From positions 1-38,276 of the forward strand of contig JALWNK010000055.1 in assembly GCA_026995935.1 (NCBI GenBank): 38,276 nt of DNA, written 5' to 3'. The stretch comes from Deltaproteobacteria bacterium. Its GTDB lineage: Bacteria > Desulfobacterota > Dissulfuribacteria > Dissulfuribacterales > QOAL01. A program made the translations under genes and the position numbers. Each line of letters opens with the position of its first letter. Position 1 is the first letter of the stretch. The notes below the pieces were generated by a model. It worked only from the letters and a program-made list of their open reading frames with translations, was not told where the DNA came from and did no database searches. Below, one piece after another: positions 1 through 10,333 of the stretch.

Positions 1-47
1 TCGAATCTCATAAGTTTGATCTCCTCCATTATATGTGCCCGGCTCAT
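1..47 (-). CDS. Start of a transposase (partial, N-terminal 15 residues)
   Basis: An ATG at 47-45 follows an AGGAGG site with a 7-base gap, one of the strongest ribosome sites in the window. The visible peptide is MSRAHIMEEIKLMRF. The pattern of MEEIxxMRF near the start, normally followed by a helix-turn-helix that binds the IS ends, resembles ISNCY-type transposases as I remember them. The gene overlaps the open frame of the interrupted surface protein in another frame. Only the first residues are present, so family is tentative. An unrelated gene starting here is the alternative. Confidence 0.5.
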   Translation of the reverse strand, partial: MSRAHIMEEIKLMRF

Positions 48-78
48 ATGGATACCTCCTAAACTCCCATATAAATCC

Positions 79-116
79 GGACAAGTTATGTGTTAAAATG
101 GAGGACAATTTATTTG
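79..116. repeat. Two 14-bp direct repeats near the IS end
   Basis: GGACAAGTTATGTG at 79-92 and GGACAATTTATTTG at 103-116 differ at two positions and are 24 bp apart, just inside the proposed IS boundary. Spaced copies like this are typical transposase-binding sites. That role is inference. Confidence 0.5.
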
Positions 117-125
117 CTCGTAACA

Positions 126-3100
126 GCTGGTCTATGGTCCCTGAAAGGTGCCTTCCAAAGTGGCTGGTGGCCACGTTGGCCCCTGTGCTTCCGACGTCAA
201 CGGTCACCGAAGATATGGATTCGTACTTGTCAGGAAGCGTGTCAGAAAAGGCCCAGTCGAAACCTGGAGCCGCAGAATCCCCTGAGGCGGTGTTACAGAT
301 GTGAAGCGTAAAGGTTATCTCATCCCCTGCACTCGCCGTGGTTGGAGAGGCACTCTTCCGGATCTGCGGGACAGGCTCTGCTGCCAGCAGGTCCACGTTA
401 TTGGAAACAAGTGTGTAGGAGGTACCTGATGCATCCTGATACACCAGTCCTCCCCTGTCTGGCAGGTTTGTCCCGCCATTTGTCACATCGTTGTTGAGGA
501 CCACCACAGTAACCCTCAAAACGTAAGACTCAAGGACATTGTTGTCGTTGTTTGAATTGGTGACGTTTCCAAGGTCCACGGAAATACGTCTCCCATTTGC
601 AGTGTTGCTAAGCTGCACGTAACTATCGGCATCAACCCAGGTGTTGGTTCCATTACCATCAAGTGCAGTGCAGATGCTGCCGGTACATGAAAGATCAGAA
701 GAGGTCTTCATGATCCTTGCAGAGCCTTGGACATAATCTCCCCAGGGGCTTCCGGAGACGTTTTCCAGAAGGTCAAAGACCGTAACCCCCTTTGTCTCAC
801 CCTCTGGAATGGTGAAGGTTATGTCAAAGGTGGCGGTCTCCCCTATGGCAACAGGGTTTGCAGAACCACTTGTAGCAGGCTCACTGGTGGAAATCAGTGC
901 CTTTTCGGAGCTCACCGTTGCTATCTGGATGGTTGCTGTATCGTTTCCGCTTTCACCCCGTTCTCCCTGGACATCTCCATCTTCGCTGCTATAGGTGGCG
1001 TTTGCCGTGTTCTCATAAGGCGTGCTCGTCACTATGTCCTGGATGACATACGTGATGAAAGAAAATTGAAGGGGAGAGTCTGCTGGACTTAGGGCAAACC
1101 CACTGTCAGAGCTGTAGGTTACGGTTGGACTTGAATAGCTGAAGGTAAAGTGGGCAGGTGTTGTGCCCTCACTTACGTTATTTACGTCAAAGACGCTCCC
1201 ATCCAGGACATCTGTTACAGAAATATCATAGGCGGGAGAGGTGCCAGTGTTATCTACAGTAATGCCAATGGTCACCTGATCACCTGCATCTGCTGTTGAA
1301 GGGGATATGGTCTTTGTGACCTGTAGAAAGGGTTCTCCAAGAAAATTGCTCGCCATATCCGTAATGCTTTCACTGTAGCCATAAAAGCTAAGCGAAACCG
1401 TGTTGGTCTTTTCCTGAAGCCGGCTTGTTGCACTGTTTGCCGGATCATCCAGAACCCTTGCCTTGAAGGTAATGCTAAATCCGTTGTTGCTGACGTCATT
1501 ATCTGCATCAACAGTGGCATTACCCATGTCAACTGTTACGTTTTGGCCGTTGTCGGTAACCGTGGAAGAGGCAAGGCTTCCCCCAAAGCCTGTGGTGTTC
1601 ACCTCCAGGCTACCGCTTATGTATTCAAGGCCGGCAGGTAACGTATCGGTAAGCACAAGGTTTGGTATCTTTCCTTCTGGAAGAGTAACGTCCACCCTGT
1701 AGGTGACATTGTCCCCAATTGTCATGTTCGGGCTAATTGGGCCTGGAACCACTAACGAGATGGACTTATTCATAGCAGGAAGTGCCATGGAGACCGTGGC
1801 ATTATCACTTTTTCTGGGGAAAGGGTCTCCGCCAGAGCCTGCTGACCATTCAACCTGTGCCTGGCGATCTATCACGTCCGTAGGCCTTGCATCTTCCTTT
1901 ATTCTGCAGGTAAAGGTGACTATGGCCTTACCATTTTGGGGAATGGGAGCGTTAAGGGCAATACCTCCACTCCAAAGGTTTCCCGAATGATCAAGACCCG
2001 ACCCGTTTCCATCCTGTACGCTCACAAGACTACAGTCATCCATGTCCTGGTCGGTGTCGTCGTAAATTCCAACATCATAGGCAGGTGCCTGACCCGTATT
2101 TTCGACAGTTATCACAAAGGTAACCGTGTCATTTGCATCCGAATTGGTCGCGTCTCCATCAACTGGCAGATTTGATGGAGGGGGGCTTATGACCGCGTTG
2201 GGGTTGTTGCTTTGGGAGACACCCTTGGTTATCTGGAGCACCGGCTCCCCAAGCTCAATTTGAATGATGCCGTCGGAAAAGGAGGCACCTGCGTTTGTGG
2301 ATTCGTCTTTTGCCCTGACCTGGTTTGTCAGATAAAGGCCATCTGCAAATGGGTCGTCCTTGACCGTCACGGTAAAAAGAATGTCTATGGTTCGTTCAGA
2401 GGTGTCGTTGTCATCAAAATCCCCGTAAACGAACCTTATGCTGTTTTCTGGCCCATTTGTAGTAATGGAGGGGTAGTTATGACCGCTACCGTCGTCATAT
2501 ATGTTGTGAAAGGTGTCATCAGGGCCAAACTTGGCATAGCCTGCAGGAGGCGTATCGTCGGATGCATTATTATCAAAATTTTGAATCTCTGTTGCATCAA
2601 GGACAGGAAGAGGCAGGTAATCGATAAGGACAAGATCTTCCACATCATTTGTGGGCATGGAGTAGCGAATACGGTATGTAACAGTATCTCCGGGCCGCAT
2701 AATAAGTGGGTTTGGCAGGTCTGTGCTGCCGTTTATTGCGTATATGTTTTTTGATACCTCTCCGTGCAAAATATTAAAGGACGCAGCACTGGTGTCTGCC
2801 TCCGATTGGTCTGTTGGACTGCTGTTATCAGCAACGGAAAGGAGATTCCCAATTATCGTCACGTTGTTATCAAGGAGGTCTCCCTGGTCCACAGACTCAT
2901 CTCCAGACGGATAATCTACATCAAAGTTCTGCCTGATCACGGTTCTAAAAACTATGCGGCCTGTGGTTGGGCCCTGATCATACTGGTTGCAGTCAGGCTG
3001 CCCGCCGCCAGTGCCTGAGTCAGGCACACAACCTCCAGTGAGCTTGTTCGGTATGAGAAAGACAAGGGTCTCTGTGCCATCTGCGTTTGTGGCGTGATCC

Positions 3101-4557
3101 GGTGTGATGGCCACGTTGCTGGACGTGCCATGAACTGTGGTAATGAGTTGGGGAGTAAAACTGGTATCAAAGTCCTGTCCATCAGAAATGATATCTGTGA
3201 CATTGACATCTTCCATGGAGAAATAGTCCGAGACCTGAAAATCAAGGGTATATTCCACCACGTCACCAGGGGAGTAGCCTGCAGCACCGGTATCAGTGGC
3301 AATGGCCACGCCCTTTTGTATGGCTATGGACTTATCCGTAAGGATGTGCTCCGGGCCTTGGGCATCTGCAACTGCATTGTCCTGGCCGGAGGGATCCCTG
3401 CTGTCCAGAGGGGTCCAATCCCCAATTGCCCGGGCCTGGTTGGTGGAATTTACGTCGTCATCGCTTTGGGGATCGATCACGTTGTTTGAGTCTGCATCCT
3501 GAAGGGGAATGAAGTACTTAAAGACCACATAGGCGTCAGTGGAATCAGTGTCGTTGTCTGCAGTGACAGAAGAAAATTGTACGTCCAGGACGTTATTAGG
3601 CCGATTTGCCGGATTGTTTACCGGAGGAGATGAGACCACCGTGCCGCCGGATGGGAAAGTGGCGTTCACTTCAAGAAATGCCATGTTATTTGGCAGGTCA
3701 TCTATCACGTCTAGGTTCGTAATGGTCTGCCCCGGGGCAAGCTTCACCTCGATGCGGTAAAGCCTTGGGAAATTGGGCCCTGTTGCAGTCTCATCCTCTG
3801 GACCAACATACTGTTTCTCAAGTTTTATGAGGGTAGGGGTAACTGTAGAAGAATTTGTCCAGCTCGAAGAATCCGTGGCGTTGTCTGAAAGAATGGTGGG
3901 ATCTGTGGCATGATCGTCCACCGGGGTTGCGCCGAATTGAAAACCGGCCCTTGCCTTTATATCGAGGCCATGATTGAGATCGGCCTTCTGGCTGATACTG
4001 ACAGGGAGCTCTATGGCCGCTGGAGGTTGATCAGGTACAAAGGAGCCAAAGGGAAGCTGGATGGTGACAAGCTTGTCACTGGCAGTACCACAAACTTGGA
4101 GATGATTGCCCGCAGTATCCACTGCAAATGGATGTTCAACGCAGCCTGTTCCTCCCCCATCGTTTGGGAAGGTCTGGGTGACAGTTGTAACGGTAACGCC
4201 AAGGTACGTTGCATCTCCCCTGATGTCTATGCCGTCAGGATCCTGGGTTCCTGCGGCCCCGTCTGCCCCGTTAACAGGCAGGATCACATCGATGAAAGGC
4301 CCGTATCCGGTCTTTGTGGCGTTGACGTTGTCAAAGGTAAAGGCAATAGTGGTATTTTCACCGATAAAGGGGTCTTGAGGCGCATCTACGGTGACAACAG
4401 GCTCAGGGGCCCCATAGGAGTCAAAGGCACAGACAAGGGGTAAAACGAAGACAAGAAAAATTACAACTCTCTTGACATTCCCCTTCGGTCCTTGCCAAAA
4501 AAGTGCAATTAAAAGGGCCAAAAAAATTTCGCAAAAGGCTGAATAAAATTCTTCCAT
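126..4557 (-). CDS. Giant exported repeat protein (DUF11/isopeptide-type beta-sandwich repeats), interrupted by IS
   Basis: An uninterrupted frame runs from the ATG at 4557 for about 1477 codons to the IS junction, and stays open to the window edge. The start is preceded by a GAGGGGG ribosome site. The N-terminus has a hydrophobic export segment (about residues 33-50, KRVVIFLVFVLPL) ending before APEPVVTVDAP; a first hydrophobic stretch precedes it. The rest is a string of beta-rich repeats of two alternating kinds. One starts EPxLQITK and has AGDxVTFxIxVxNTGxAPAYDV. The other has KSIxxxxPGPI, GDxVTYRxxxTLPEG and LTDxLPxGLxY. This is the DUF11/conserved-repeat style of surface and adhesin proteins. 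It is rich in Asn, Asp and Thr. A downstream cell-wall or sorting signal would lie beyond the IS. It is likely a surface or secreted adhesin-like protein; the ligand is unknown. The insertion probably destroys it. Confidence 0.8.
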
Positions 4558-4717
4558 GCCACCCCCCCTCGGCGGGTCTGTTTTTTTACCCTTAACCCCT
4601 TTTGTTAACATCATAACATTTGTGGAGCAAGACCAATTTGGAGTGTTTTGCCTGGTTTGCGGTAATGGAGATCAGGTACTAACTGAAACGAAAACCCAGA
4701 ATGTTGACGCCATGGCC

Positions 4718-6160
4718 TTAAAGGCGCCGTATTACCGCAGCAAAGAAACCATCCATACCGTACTGGCCGGGAAGCGACCTGAAGAAACCGCCTTTAACCA
4801 AATCATCTGGAAGAAAGGGTAGCACCTCCCTGGCAGATACAAGGGCAAAATCAGAATGGGTCTCAAGAAAGGATTGTATGACTCCTTCTGTCTCCTCATA
4901 CTCCATGGTGCAAACCGAATAGACCAGCATACCCTCCCTTTTAAGGCAGCTTGCCCATTTTTCCAGAAGCGAAAGCTGCCTTGCCGCAAGGGCCTCAATG
5001 TCATCTGGTGTACGGTTCCACTTGATGTCCGGGTGTCTTCTTATGACCCCAAGGCCTGAGCAGGGAGCATCAATAAGAATCCTGTCACATGGGATAATCC
5101 TGTCAAGCTGCCTTTTTTGTATGCGCCCTTTTTCCGGTTTGGGCAACAGACATGTCCTTATGGAGGTTATACCCAGGCGCTTTGAATTTTCAGCAAGTAT
5201 CTGAAGACGGCTCCTGTTTGTGTCACATGCCAGGATATTTCCCCTATCCTCCATGAGCTCTGCAATGTGCGTGCTCTTTCCGCCCACCCCGGCACACACG
5301 TCAAGGACCCTTTGACCCTTCCTCAAATCAAGAAGAAGGGATACGAGCTGTGCTGCCTCGTCCTGCACCTGGAAAAGCCCCTGTTCAAAGCCGGGGATCT
5401 CTTCCACCCTTCCCCTGAAGCCCTCCAACCTTATTCCACAAGGGGAAAGGGAGGTCTTTTCTGCAGACAGCCCGCCTTTTTTTAACATGTCCAAAAAGGA
5501 ATCCCTTTCTATCTTGAGTGTGTTAACCCTGACGGTAAGGGGCGGCTGGATGTTGTTTTGAAGGCAGATGGAAACGCAGCCATCCACTCCCCAGGCCTTT
5601 AGCCATCGCTTGACCATCCAGTGGGGATGGGATGTGAGGTTTGAAAGACAGTTGGCCTTGGACCCCTTGCACCTTTCAAGAAGTTCCTTCCTGGTGGAAG
5701 GCACGATCTTCTTGGAGGTGGCAAGCCTTCTAAGACTTGCATTTACAAGGCCCGAGGCCCAGGGCGCACCCATAATCCGGGTAAGCTTTACAGATTCGTC
5801 AACTGCTGAAAAAAAGGGGATTCTGGAAAGAAAGATTATCTGAAAGCCACCTGTCAACAAGATGGCCTGAACCTCAACGGGAAGCCTTGAATATCTCTTT
5901 ATGTACCGCTCAAGATGCCACCTAATCAGCCTTAGCCAGCGCACACTTCCCACAAGGATGTGCCAGAAGAGTGCCCTGTCCTTTTCCTGTAACCTTTTTC
6001 CCTTAAGGAGGGTATCTCCAAGCCTTTGGATTTCAGGTCGTGCCCCGGGCCCTTTAGAAAGCCAAAATGAAAGGGCCTTTGCGGCAAGGAGGCGGGGATT
6101 GGATGTGCCTTTCCCCTTTTTAAGCCTCACCCCCTTGGATGAAACCAAGGCGTCAGCCAA
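4718..6160 (-). CDS. rsmB: 16S rRNA (cytosine-967-C5)-methyltransferase RsmB
   Basis: This 480-residue protein is an SAM-dependent m5C methyltransferase acting on C967 of 16S rRNA. Residues about 20-150 form the NusB-like RNA-binding domain. The Rossmann core has VLDVCAGVGGKS (285-296). The two catalytic cysteines of m5C methyltransferases are present: C367 in DAPCSG and C417 in YSVCTMEYEE. It is the last gene of def-fmt-rsmB, and its start lies 8 bases inside fmt, so it is probably translationally coupled. The start codon is TTG with AGGG 7 bases upstream; a GTG at 6130 is an alternative. The pairing with def and fmt is a classic bacterial order. Confidence 0.93.
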   Translation of the reverse strand: MADALVSSKGVRLKKGKGTSNPRLLAAKALSFWLSKGPGARPEIQRLGDTLLKGKRLQEKDRALFWHILVGSVRWLRLIRWHLERYIKRYSRLPVEVQAILLTGGFQIIFLSRIPFFSAVDESVKLTRIMGAPWASGLVNASLRRLATSKKIVPSTRKELLERCKGSKANCLSNLTSHPHWMVKRWLKAWGVDGCVSICLQNNIQPPLTVRVNTLKIERDSFLDMLKKGGLSAEKTSLSPCGIRLEGFRGRVEEIPGFEQGLFQVQDEAAQLVSLLLDLRKGQRVLDVCAGVGGKSTHIAELMEDRGNILACDTNRSRLQILAENSKRLGITSIRTCLLPKPEKGRIQKRQLDRIIPCDRILIDAPCSGLGVIRRHPDIKWNRTPDDIEALAARQLSLLEKWASCLKREGMLVYSVCTMEYEETEGVIQSFLETHSDFALVSAREVLPFLPDDLVKGGFFRSLPGQYGMDGFFAAVIRRL

Positions 6161-7109
6161 GCCTCGTCCCTTGCCTTAACTTTCTGCCCCTTAAAAAATC
6201 ACAGACGGGTATGCGCTTCTTGCCAGGCCATTGGATTTCCTTGATCAGAAGGGCCCTGTCCGAACAGGAAACAAGAAGGCCATCTTCATCAGCCTTAAGC
6301 ACGGTTCCTGGCCCATGATCGATGGCTTCATCCGAAACAAGCAGTGGGCTAAAGAGCCTCACCCTCTGACCTTCCATTATTGTCCAGGCCCCGGGCCTTG
6401 GGTCAAAGGCCCTTAGCTGGCAGTGGATATTCCAGGCAGGTGCATCCCACTCTATTTTTAGCTGCTCTTTCTTTATGGGAGGTGCGTAGGTGACTCCCTC
6501 TTCGGGCTGGGCCACCTCCTTGAGCCTTCCCCTTTCAAGAAGATCAAGGGCCTCCATGAGGGCCTCTGCCCCCAAGATGGCCATCTTCCTGCTCAACTCT
6601 CCAAAGGTGGTTTCAGGCCCTATGGGCAGGGAGCGCTTAAGAAGCATGGGGCCGGTATCCATTCCAGCATCCATCTTCATGATGGTGATGCCAGTCTCCT
6701 TATCCCCGTTCAAGATGGCCCACTGTATAGGAGCTGCGCCCCTGTAACGGGGAAGCAGGGAGCCATGAATGTTTATGGGCATAATCCTAGGAATGTCAAG
6801 GACCCTTTGGGGAAGTATCTGGCCAAAGGCGCAGACCACTAAAAGATCCGGCTCAAGCCCCTTTAAGGTCTCAACAAAGTCAGGGTTTGCCACCTTCTCA
6901 GGCTGAAAAACAGGGATATCGGCCTTTTGGGCCTCTACCTTTACAGGCGAGGGCAAGAGCTTTCTGCCCCTGCCCCTTGGCCTGTCCGGCTGGGTCACCA
7001 CGCCGCTCACCTCATCGGGCCCTGCAATAAGGGCCTTTAAGGCCGGAACGGCAAACTCAGGCGTCCCCATGAAAACTATTTTGAAACGCTCCTGACTATT
7101 CTTTATCAT
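6153..7109 (-). CDS. fmt: Methionyl-tRNA formyltransferase
   Basis: This 318-residue enzyme transfers a formyl group from 10-formyl-THF to Met-tRNAfMet before translation initiation. KIVFMGTPEFA (10-20) opens the Rossmann-like N-terminal domain. The NIHGSLLPRYRGAAPI block (113-128) carries the catalytic N113 and H115, and D151 in MDAGMDTGPML completes the triad with the usual spacing. The C-terminal OB-fold tRNA-binding domain is present (about 205-310). It overlaps def by 14 bases and rsmB by 8 bases, so the three are one operon. Confidence 0.96.
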   Translation of the reverse strand: MIKNSQERFKIVFMGTPEFAVPALKALIAGPDEVSGVVTQPDRPRGRGRKLLPSPVKVEAQKADIPVFQPEKVANPDFVETLKGLEPDLLVVCAFGQILPQRVLDIPRIMPINIHGSLLPRYRGAAPIQWAILNGDKETGITIMKMDAGMDTGPMLLKRSLPIGPETTFGELSRKMAILGAEALMEALDLLERGRLKEVAQPEEGVTYAPPIKKEQLKIEWDAPAWNIHCQLRAFDPRPGAWTIMEGQRVRLFSPLLVSDEAIDHGPGTVLKADEDGLLVSCSDRALLIKEIQWPGKKRIPVCDFLRGRKLRQGTRLG

Positions 7110-7617
7110 CTTTACCTAAGTCCAGCTCCGCCAAAATCTTGGGCCACTTCTTCCTGAACATGGCCTTCTTGAGGGAGCTCAGCCTGTCCACAAAACATAT
7201 GCCGTCAAGATGATCTATTTCATGCTGAAGGCACCTTGCTGCAAGGCCCTGGCCCTCGTACCGGATCTCATTGCCGTGCCTGTCAAAGCCCTTTACCTCC
7301 ACAAGGGATGCCCTCTTGAGCTTGGCAGAATACCTCGGCACGCTTAGACAGCCTTCTTCTGCCACCTCGCTTCCCTCCATGGCAGTAATCACAGGATTGA
7401 TGATGACAATGGGACTAGGTGGCTCATCGCTGCCAGAGACATCCATGACAAAGAGTCTTATGGCCTCGCCCACCTGGTTTGCGGCAAGGCCCACGCCCTT
7501 GGCCCTGTACATGAGCTCGATCATGTCGTCAATGAACTTCTGAAGGGCCCCGTCTATTTCCCTTACAGGCTCGGCCTTTTTCTTCAGTATCTCGTGTGGA
7601 TAAACATAGATTTTCAT
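7096..7617 (-). CDS. def: Peptide deformylase
   Basis: This 173-residue metalloenzyme removes the formyl group from new proteins in the cytosol, undoing the step catalysed by the adjacent fmt product. All three family motifs are seen: GVGLAANQ (41-48), EEGCLS (87-92, metal ligand C90) and QHEIDHLDG (131-139, metal ligands H132 and H136 and catalytic E133). Length is normal. The ATG at 7617 has only a weak ribosome site. It is the first gene of def-fmt-rsmB; its promoter should lie in the AT-rich gap upstream. Confidence 0.96.
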   Translation of the reverse strand: MKIYVYPHEILKKKAEPVREIDGALQKFIDDMIELMYRAKGVGLAANQVGEAIRLFVMDVSGSDEPPSPIVIINPVITAMEGSEVAEEGCLSVPRYSAKLKRASLVEVKGFDRHGNEIRYEGQGLAARCLQHEIDHLDGICFVDRLSSLKKAMFRKKWPKILAELDLGKDDKE

Positions 7618-8096
7618 GAGCGTAAGATTACCTTTTCCCTGAAAATCTTAAACACTAAGGTTGAACTTTACAAGTAAAGGCAAACCTGGCCAAATTTTAA
7701 GCGATTTTACCAACATCAATAAATGTCAAAAATCTAGCCAATATCGCTTCATAAAAATCAAACACATCTCTGTTACGTCTGTCATCAAGTTAAGAAATAT
7801 TATTAGCTTGTAAACCACCCTAGATTAAGGGCTGTCTTTTCAAACTGTTACAAATTGGCCATGTGAAAATTAATTTTTCTCAGCCAATACCCCGAATTTA
7901 AATATATAGAACATCTCCTTTGACCTGGGAACTTGACGTTGGTTATAAGACGAAAAGAATTGCCTTTCTAGGCCTTGAAACAGAAAAATAACTCCTGAGC
8001 TTTCTCCAGGTCTTTCTGAACAAGTCTTTTTGTTTTATTCCAGGGACATTTTGCGGGTACATGGGAGAAAAACTCATTTTAGAGGGGTATTGTGCC
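7618..8096. other. AT-rich divergent intergenic region between def and the chemoreceptor gene
   Basis: About 480 bases without a credible gene. It is much more AT-rich than the flanking genes and must hold the promoters for def (leftward) and the chemoreceptor (rightward). A plausible rightward promoter is listed separately. No tRNA or clear terminator was seen. Confidence 0.6.
7920..7949 (+). promoter_or_regulatory. Candidate sigma-70 promoter for the chemoreceptor gene
   Basis: TTGACC (7920-7925) and TATAAG (7944-7949) are separated by 18 bases. The implied leader is about 140 bases before the ATG at 8097. Judged by eye only. Confidence 0.35.
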
Positions 8097-9692
8097 ATGC
8101 ACACCTTAAAAAACTTGCGTTTAAAGACCTTGCTCCTGTTCTTGGCAGGAATTTGGGCAACCGGCCTGGGGCTTTTGGCCATCTTGGGATTTTCATACAT
8201 GAATCTTGTAGAAAAGGAAATTGGGGCCATGTCCACGGAAAATACTCCAGTCTCCATGGCAATAAGCCGTATCAAGTCGAGGCTTCTTACAAACTCAAAC
8301 ATCCTGCTTAAAGGCGAAAAAAACGCTGGCAACAGAGACAGTGACATCAAGAGCATTTCAAAAGACATCGAGGCCATAAAATCTGTCCTTGCAAAAGCGG
8401 TACTCCAAAAGGGTGAATCCAAGGGCCAATTTGAAAGGATGAATTCCCTTTTGATGACCTTTATTGACACTTTCAACCAGTATAAAAGGCTTATAAAAAC
8501 TGGACAAAATGATGTTGAATCATACGTGGGATATTCGGGTCCGTACCTGAGAAAACTAAGCCTTGGCCTTGAGAAACTCTCCCGGTTGGCTAACCGGATG
8601 GACTCTGAAATCGACAGTCTGAATGCTGATGCAATTAAAAGGATATCCAACAAGGCAATGAGGCAGAAACAACATGTGGCCCTTTTGTGCATGCTCATTT
8701 TAGCTGCCGGGCTCTCCTTCAGTTTTCTGGTATTCAGGGCCGTTGGTTCCAAACTGAAGGATACACGCGATGCTGTTTCTGCCATTGCAACAGGAGAGGC
8801 TGATTTGACCAAAAGGATCAAGGTGGATGGAAGTAGCGAGGTGGATGAAATCGCCGCCCTTTTAAACACCTTTATTGAGAGAATGCAGAAAATGATTAAA
8901 GAGATTAAGGAATACGGACTCCAGATGACCGCAGGAGCCAGGGAGGTAGGCGAATTGTCCTCCTCTCTCGCAAGCACCGCCGTGGAAGGAAATGCACAGT
9001 CTGAAGAGGTCGCAAAGTGCGCCTCTGACATGGGTGAACAGATGTCCAGTATTGCCGCAGCCATGGAGGAAATGACGGCAACAGTGGCAGAAATCGCACA
9101 AAATACTGCTGTTACCGGTCAGAAATCGTCAGAGGTTGCCCAAAAGACAAGGCAGGCCCGCGAATTGGTGGATGCCCTGGCCAACTCTTCTATCAGCATC
9201 AACGAGATGAGCAGCCTCATTGGCAACATTGCAGAACAAACCAACCTCCTTGCCCTCAATGCCACAATTGAGGCAGCAAGAGCCGGAGAGGCAGGCAAAG
9301 GCTTTGCAGTGGTTGCTGGCGAGGTGAAGGAACTCGCCAAGCAGACAAGCGAGGCTGTTCAAAAGATAGACCATACCGTAGAGGAGTTACAGGAACATAT
9401 AACCAGAGTAAAGACCGTCACAGACGATATCAGTGAATCAATAGAGGAAGTTAGCGAACTGGCCAACAGTGTTGCGGCCGCAGTGGAAGAGCAAACGGCA
9501 ACCACCAACGAGATAAGTGAGAACACCCAGGCGGTATCCAACAGCACCAGCCTGTTGGTTACCCAGAGCGAAGGAATCAAGGAAGCAAGTACCCAGACGG
9601 CTTCGGGCTCTGAACAGGCGAGGCTCTCCGCAGGTGAGATGTCTCTTACAGCAGAAAACCTGGAAAACACGCTGAAGGCCTTTAAGGTATAA
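8097..9692 (+). CDS. Methyl-accepting chemotaxis protein (transmembrane chemoreceptor)
   Basis: This 531-residue receptor passes an outside or periplasmic signal to CheA/CheW. A first membrane helix lies at about 11-33, then a helical periplasmic sensor (about 35-192, probably a four-helix bundle), a second membrane helix at about 193-214, a HAMP domain (about 215-265) and the signalling coiled coil. The hairpin tip is the highly conserved [30 protein letters not shown] block (378-407). The start was placed at 8097 because GAGGGG (8082-8087) sits 9 bases upstream; an in-frame start at 8061 has no such site. There is no C-terminal CheR/CheB-binding pentapeptide (it ends LKAFKV). No other chemotaxis gene is nearby, so the ligand and array are unknown. 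Confidence 0.92.
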   Translation: MHTLKNLRLKTLLLFLAGIWATGLGLLAILGFSYMNLVEKEIGAMSTENTPVSMAISRIKSRLLTNSNILLKGEKNAGNRDSDIKSISKDIEAIKSVLAKAVLQKGESKGQFERMNSLLMTFIDTFNQYKRLIKTGQNDVESYVGYSGPYLRKLSLGLEKLSRLANRMDSEIDSLNADAIKRISNKAMRQKQHVALLCMLILAAGLSFSFLVFRAVGSKLKDTRDAVSAIATGEADLTKRIKVDGSSEVDEIAALLNTFIERMQKMIKEIKEYGLQMTAGAREVGELSSSLASTAVEGNAQSEEVAKCASDMGEQMSSIAAAMEEMTATVAEIAQNTAVTGQKSSEVAQKTRQARELVDALANSSISINEMSSLIGNIAEQTNLLALNATIEAARAGEAGKGFAVVAGEVKELAKQTSEAVQKIDHTVEELQEHITRVKTVTDDISESIEEVSELANSVAAAVEEQTATTNEISENTQAVSNSTSLLVTQSEGIKEASTQTASGSEQARLSAGEMSLTAENLENTLKAFKV

Positions 9693-9714
9693 AGACACCT
9701 GACACAACGAAAAA

Positions 9715-9733
9715 GGGCCTGTTTTACAGGCCC
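9715..9733. terminator. Rho-independent terminator shared by convergent genes
   Basis: GGGCCTGT (9715-9722) pairs with ACAGGCCC (9726-9733) around a 3-base loop. On the minus strand the stem is followed by CTTTTTC, so it best ends the stressosome-ydbL operon. It can also serve the chemoreceptor gene reading rightward. Confidence 0.8.
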
Positions 9734-9760
9734 CTTACACTCCCTGAATTTATTTCATAT

Positions 9761-10333
9761 CTACTTCCTCACCCATTTCCCTGGCTTTTTCTCAATAAAC
9801 GTCCCCTTTGGGGCCGTCTTCTGCCACTGCTGTGCGAAAATGGCCTGGACCCTGGAAATCTGGGAGGCCGGAATATTTAGGGCCTGTGCCACCGCCCTGT
9901 AAAGGGCCATCCTGTCCTTGTTCTCCGCATCAACCAGCTTCTTCAAGGCCGCCTTCTGCTTGAGCCCAAGCCCTGCAAGGCTCCTGATGGACAAAAGACC
10001 GTCCAGGCCTTCACCAACCAACCCCCTTTTCATGTATGGGACCAGGGACGGAAAGCGCTTCTTCATGCGATCCTTTAGCTGGCGGATGGTGGCGTTTGAA
10101 ACAGTGAGTTCACCTGCCGCATGTGCCTCACTGACGGAAAAGAGCCAGGAGGTGGGGGAGGTTGTTGTGTCCTGTCCATTTTCCTGCCCCTGCTTCTGCC
10201 TTACGTCCTTAACAATGTCTTCTGCGGCCTTCCTCACCTCTGCTGCCGGGAAATAGATGTTTACGGTAACGCAGGCCGTTACCAGAAAAAGTAGCGCAGT
10301 GATAAAAAGCCTGTAATTCTTCTTGCCAATCAT
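9761..10333 (-). CDS. YdbL-like DUF1318 lipoprotein
   Basis: A 190-residue protein with a lipoprotein signal: hydrophobic stretch then LVTAC, so C21 would be lipidated, followed directly by VTVNIYFPAAEV. The C-terminal half (about 75-185, with LKDRMKKRFPSLVPYM and GLVGEGLDGLL) matches the DUF1318/YdbL family. In E. coli, YdbH, YnbE and YdbL act together in envelope phospholipid transport. Here the gene directly follows a YdbH-like gene, sharing one base with it, which supports the same partnership. No separate ynbE is present; the lipidated N-terminus may stand in for it (inference). It is the last gene of the stressosome operon and precedes a strong terminator. Confidence 0.82.
   Translation of the reverse strand: MIGKKNYRLFITALLFLVTACVTVNIYFPAAEVRKAAEDIVKDVRQKQGQENGQDTTTSPTSWLFSVSEAHAAGELTVSNATIRQLKDRMKKRFPSLVPYMKRGLVGEGLDGLLSIRSLAGLGLKQKAALKKLVDAENKDRMALYRAVAQALNIPASQISRVQAIFAQQWQKTAPKGTFIEKKPGKWVRK

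Larger units (their letters stand above)
1..125 (-). mobile_element. Left part of an insertion sequence (ISNCY-like), running off the window
   Basis: The sequence on the minus strand changes character at about position 125. Upstream codons encode a clean beta-sandwich repeat protein that stops making domain sense after SGTIDQL. What follows begins TGTTACGAGC, carries two copies of a 14-bp motif (79-92 and 103-116), and then an AGGAGG ribosome site (55-60) and an ATG at 47. This is the usual layout of an IS end: terminal repeat, transposase-binding sites, transposase start. The family assignment rests only on 15 transposase residues. The exact outer boundary (about 125) is inferred from the TG start and could be off by some bases. 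Confidence 0.55.

Noticed and set aside
7943-9064. Long open frame (373 codons) antisense to the chemoreceptor gene
   Set aside because: Its residues are rich in Ser, Leu and Phe with no domain pattern, and the opposite strand is a clear chemoreceptor throughout. It is a shadow frame.
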